Below the pieces are notes generated by a model, which was given only the letters and a program-made list of their open reading frames with translations, did not search any database and was not told the origin of the DNA. Positions 20,325 to 23,002 of a DNA stretch of 23,002 bases are shown here, piece by piece (position 1 is the stretch's first letter; every line of letters starts with the position of its first letter). The translations under genes were made by a program, and so were the position numbers. The stretch is from Acephala macrosclerotiorum (Eukaryota; Ascomycota; Leotiomycetes; Helotiales; Mollisiaceae): assembly GCA_014904845.1 (NCBI GenBank), contig MU119733.1:1-23002 (forward strand), read 5' to 3'.

Positions 20325-21253
20325 TCAAATGGCCATCCTGTGTTTCTTCCGCTGGTGGTCACGGAGCTTGTCAGTGCGGTAAAATGCCCTGGGACCACAA
20401 CGACTGCACCCATGAACAAGGCAAGGGTGCTGAGGGACACCATGCTTCTGTCTGTGGCGAATGAGGTCACCCAGGCGGGTGATTATTTCTCCGCACCCGG
20501 ACGTTGGAACGACGGGATGTCACCCTTCTGGCTATAGGATGAGGCACCGCAGGAGCAGTGAACATGCTGGTAGCATGAGTAGGCAATGCTGGAGCGGCGG
20601 GCATGCTGGTAGTAATGGGAAAAGGCAACTGATTGTTGAAGCTTGTCATGGTCGCTTGAGGATCGATGGCTGTTAAATCATCCCACTAAGTAAATGAATT
20701 GAAGTTGGCGAAGCAATTAGGCACAACGCCGAAGTCATTGTAGACACCAAAGTCAGGAAGCTGGAGGGTTGGATCAGGCTGACCGTTTGTGATGGCATTA
20801 GAATGTACGGGAGGATAGTCGACCGAGCTCACAGGACTCAAGCTTTGAGCAAACCCCTGAGAAGCTAGATCCCAAGCAGGAGGCGCAATAGAGACATCGG
20901 GATTCCATCCATTATTACATCCATCATAGGCAGTGCTCACAGATTGCTGCTGAGATCCATGATTGCTTGGTGACAAGTTCGGTGACCATATAGGGGTATG
21001 CTGATCTCGAGTTGCGGTCGCACCCAGAATCCCTGCAAGTGGCTGATTGGGGGAGGTATTATGGCTGGGAGATGTCTGCTTCGACTGGGACCACGGGCAT
21101 GTAGGGTAATGTGACGGAAATGTGCTGCCTGAGCTGTCAGCTAAGTGTAAAAAAAAAAACTTACCCGACCCCAGCATCGCCCTCAAACCCCAATTCAGGG
21201 TACGATGACTGGCTGATCTCGGAAAATTTCTGGTCGAGGCGTTCGCCCTGCAT
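20325..21253 (-). pseudogene. C2H2 zinc-finger gene relic (ZnF-2)
   Basis: A related zinc-finger gene that appears broken. Exon 1 from ATG 21251-21253 (MQGERLDQKFSEISQSSYPE) joins the next exon across a 31-nt intron (21164-21134). A Ser/Pro/Asn-rich activation-domain-like region follows. It meets an in-frame TAG at 20688-20686, and the same frame then continues about 60 codons (WDDLTAIDPQATMTSFNNQ onward). The fingers are in the +1 frame after about 20496-20502 (GCGEIITRLGDLIRHRQKH; CLVHGCSRCGPRAFYRTDKL), ending at TGA 20327-20325. The residue where the first Cys of finger 1 should lie reads Arg (CGT). An intron using a GTTGTG or GTGCCT donor and the TTAG at the stop would remove the TAG in frame, so that lesion is less certain than the frame slip. 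The second finger is intact. Confidence 0.65.
21134..21164 (-). other. 31-nt poly-T intron of ZnF-2
   Basis: On the minus strand: GTAAG, a run of about 11 T, then ACACTTAGCTGACAG. A consensus donor, AGCTGAC branch site and CAG acceptor are packed into 31 nt. Splicing joins GDAGVG to SGSTFPS in frame. Confidence 0.55.
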
Positions 21254-21865
21254 GATCGAGGGCGTCGAGGGCGTCGAGGGGGTCGAGGGCGTAGCGTGAA
21301 AGAAGTGAGGCTGTCGTCGGATAGTCGGTGTGAGTAAAGAGGTGGACGATGATTGGATAAACTTTCGCAGAACCGTTCAAATTCAAGCGGGAGATGACAG
21401 TCCCATATGTTCTTCAGACCCATGAAAGACTCTTCCGCCCTCATGCCAGCCGCGATCGAGCCTTGTAGCTCCTGCACTTCAAGGCTCATTTGCCTCCTCA
21501 CGTGATTTGCAACAAACCCGACAGCCATCGTCAATGTTAGACACCCGCCTGTTATCTTGAGAACAATTTTGATGGGAAACCCTGCCCATTTTGACAAGGA
21601 ACTACATTCCTGAGAAGGATATTTGCCAGAGCGGCGATTGGTGTATATCACATGGGACCTGAAGTAAGAATGCGAGAGACCGTATAATTCAAGAAGCTAA
21701 CTGTCAAAGTAAGGCGCAAAGTAAACATAACTATCAAGCACGAAGACAGACACGCAATCAAGGAAAGCCGGCCGTAAAAACCCCCTCTCATTACCCACTC
21801 TCACATTCCTCACTTCTCCTGAAATAGCCGAACCTCACCCCACCTTACCCCTCCCCCTAAACATC
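21254..21865. other. Region between ZnF-3 and ZnF-2
   Basis: This holds the ZnF-2 promoter and the ZnF-3 3' flank. Four 9-10 bp units of GGGCGTCGA type lie at about 21257-21292, directly upstream of the ZnF-2 ATG. A minus-strand frame (first ATG about 21530, MAVGFVANHVRRQMSLEVQE) stays open from about 21651 through the repeats and even through the unspliced ZnF-2 intron. It carries one hydrophobic stretch (IVLKITGGCLTLTMAVGFVA). It could be an upstream exon, an ORF in the leader, or chance; I do not call it a gene. Confidence 0.4.
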
Positions 21866-22810
21866 TCAAGCCTTGGTATACCCCAAATCACCATGCTTCT
21901 TCCACAGGTGCTCTGTAACCTTGTCAGAGCGACGGTACCCAGCACCATTTCGTGCCTTGGGGCATCCGGCGATGGGGCAGAGGTGGTTAGCATTCATGTG
22001 GACGCTATTCTGGTGACGGACGAGGTCGTAAGGACGCTTGAAGCGCTTGTTGCAGGCTGGGAAGTTGCATGCATGAAGTGCCGTTGGAGTTGGTGCAGGA
22101 GCTGGGACAGGAGCTGGGACGGGGGTTATCATGTCGACTTGATCGTTGTCGTTCCAGGCTGGGTACTTTGCATAGTTGGAAATTGATGTATCGTTGCCTG
22201 GTGCGTACATGGAATTGGCGAATGATTGGAAGAATTGGTTGAAGTCAGTGTTCATGTCCGAGGAGTCCATAGTATCCATCATGCCAAAGGTTCCAAAGTT
22301 GCCGAAGTCATTCCCAGAGCTTGCTGTGTTGAAAGAGTCGAAGACCGCATTGGGACCTGATGGGTTGAACGACGCGTAAGGAGTACCATCAAGAGGGTTT
22401 CCAGCGACGCCATAGGGTACGGAAAATGCTCCAAAAGTATCATTGCCAAAGCTTGTCGTGTGGAAAGGGTCGAAGACTAAGTTGGCACGTGATACGTTGA
22501 GTGGAGAGTACCCATCGCTATCAAGGAGAGGTTCACCCACGGCCTCTGGGACATCAGGCAATCCAAGAAGATCTGAATCGGCAAAGGTGTATCCCGCATT
22601 CTGAGTTTGGCACGTGTTGACATTCCAACCATCGAAAAAGCCATCATGCAACGAGGGCCTTTGGGGCACCGACCTCGTAGCGCCGCGAGATTTCGTTGCT
22701 GGAGGCATACTCGCATTAGCGTTAAAAAAAAAAAATTCTTACCCAGCGTAACAATTGCTGCAATGGGTAGCTGGTCGGCCGAAAGTATCAATGTGACCGT
22801 CTGTCGACAT
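21866..22810 (-). CDS. C2H2 zinc-finger protein beside the telomere (ZnF-3)
   Basis: The model uses ATG 22808-22810 with exon 1 to 22743, a 33-nt intron (22742-22710) and exon 2 22709-21866, giving 303 aa. If the intron is not real, the ATG at 22706-22708 (MPPATKSRG) gives 280 aa. The N-terminus is disordered and rich in Asp, Asn, Phe, Pro and Ser. It has an internal duplication of about 42 residues (SRANLVFDPFHTTSFGND versus SGPNAVFDSFNTASSGND). A Pro-Ala stretch (PVPAPVPAPAP) precedes the fingers. Finger 1 is C-x4-C-x12-H-x4-H (CNFPACNKRFKRPYDLVRH...H). Finger 2 is C-x4-C with a longer spacer and H-x4-H (CPIAGCPKARNGAGYRRSDK). All zinc ligands are present. It is transcribed away from the telomere with only 98 bp between ATG and the repeats. 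A nuclear DNA-binding role is inferred. Confidence 0.75.
22710..22742 (-). other. 33-nt poly-T intron of ZnF-3
   Basis: On the minus strand: GTAAGAA, a run of about 12 T, then AACGCTAATGCGAG. Donor, GCTAAT branch site and AG acceptor are all present. It joins CSNCYA to GMPPATK in frame. Confidence 0.5.
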
Positions 22811-22908
22811 AGTGTCCTGAGCAAGAGGGCGAGAAATAAGAGTAGGTGTGCGAAATAGGGCGACGAACAAGAGCGGAAGAGGGCGGAAGCGGGCGACCAA
22901 TCAACAAA
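22811..22908. promoter_or_regulatory. Telomere-proximal spacer with GGGCG motifs
   Basis: The 98 bp between the ZnF-3 ATG and the telomere is G-rich on the plus strand. It has spaced GGGCG words at about 22828, 22858, 22881 and 22890. It is the only unique sequence that could serve as ZnF-3 promoter, and it may also bind subtelomeric proteins. No TATA box is evident. Confidence 0.4.
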
Positions 22909-23002
22909 GGGTTAGGGTTAGGGTTAGGGTTAGGGTTAGGGTTAGGGTTAGGGTTAGGGTTAGGGTTAGGGTTAGGGTTAGGGTTAGGGTTAGGGTTAGG
23001 GT
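22909..23002 (+). repeat. Telomere repeat array (TTAGGG)n
   Basis: Ninety-four bases of uninterrupted GGGTTA units, about 15.7 copies, run to the window edge. The G-rich strand runs 5'->3' outwards, as at a true right chromosome end, and there are no degenerate units at the inner border. Confidence 0.98.

Noticed and set aside
20700..23002. Telomere-linked RecQ-type helicase gene, common at fungal chromosome ends
   Set aside because: No helicase motifs are present; the terminal genes are zinc-finger genes.

Overview
This window is the right-hand end of a chromosome from a filamentous ascomycete (Pezizomycotina). It finishes in about 15.7 perfect TTAGGG units (22909-23002), running G-rich strand 5'->3' off the end. 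Short 31-88 nt introns with fungal-type branch sites, low gene density and the protein families present all fit a fungal subtelomere. A finer placement (perhaps Leotiomycetes) is only a guess. I saw no rRNA, tRNA, CRISPR array or intact transposon.

Left part (1-9.6 kb): a three-exon gene for a single-pass Ser/Thr-rich membrane protein (minus, 3181-1316); a 130-bp foldback hairpin (3490-3621); a four-exon PD-(D/E)XK nuclease-like gene (plus, 4416-6095); about 2 kb that is almost free of ORFs; and a two-exon gene for an unrecognised, probably nuclear, protein (minus, 9264-8139).

Middle (9.64-14.2 kb): an extremely AT-rich island of RIP-like character is followed by a fungal STAND/NLR gene (plus, about 10323-14192). 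Its order is DUF7708-like N-terminus, NACHT NTPase, winged-helix-like region, degenerate helical repeats, then an extra C-terminal exon. To keep the P-loop in frame it needs a GC-AG intron followed by a 25-nt exon, and it has a one-base frame slip at about 12826.

Right part (14.2 kb to the telomere): three minus-strand genes encode proteins with two C-terminal C2H2 zinc fingers and a long disordered N-terminus. ZnF-1 (16122-14803) is intact. ZnF-2 (21253-20325) is broken by a nonsense codon, a frame slip and a lost zinc ligand. ZnF-3 (22810-21866) is intact, and its start codon lies only about 100 bp from the telomere repeats. ZnF-2 and ZnF-3 share a very unusual 31-33 nt poly-T intron near the 5' end. 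Between ZnF-1 and ZnF-2 lie a decayed Myb/SANT-like gene (plus, about 17870-18826) and two inverted relics sharing a 23-bp identity.

No single pathway links these genes. The picture is an accessory subtelomeric compartment: an innate-immunity-type NLR, a nuclease-like protein, putative DNA-binding regulators, and visible gene decay and duplication. All domain names come from reading motifs and recalling families; no search was run. Intron and start choices are manual models.
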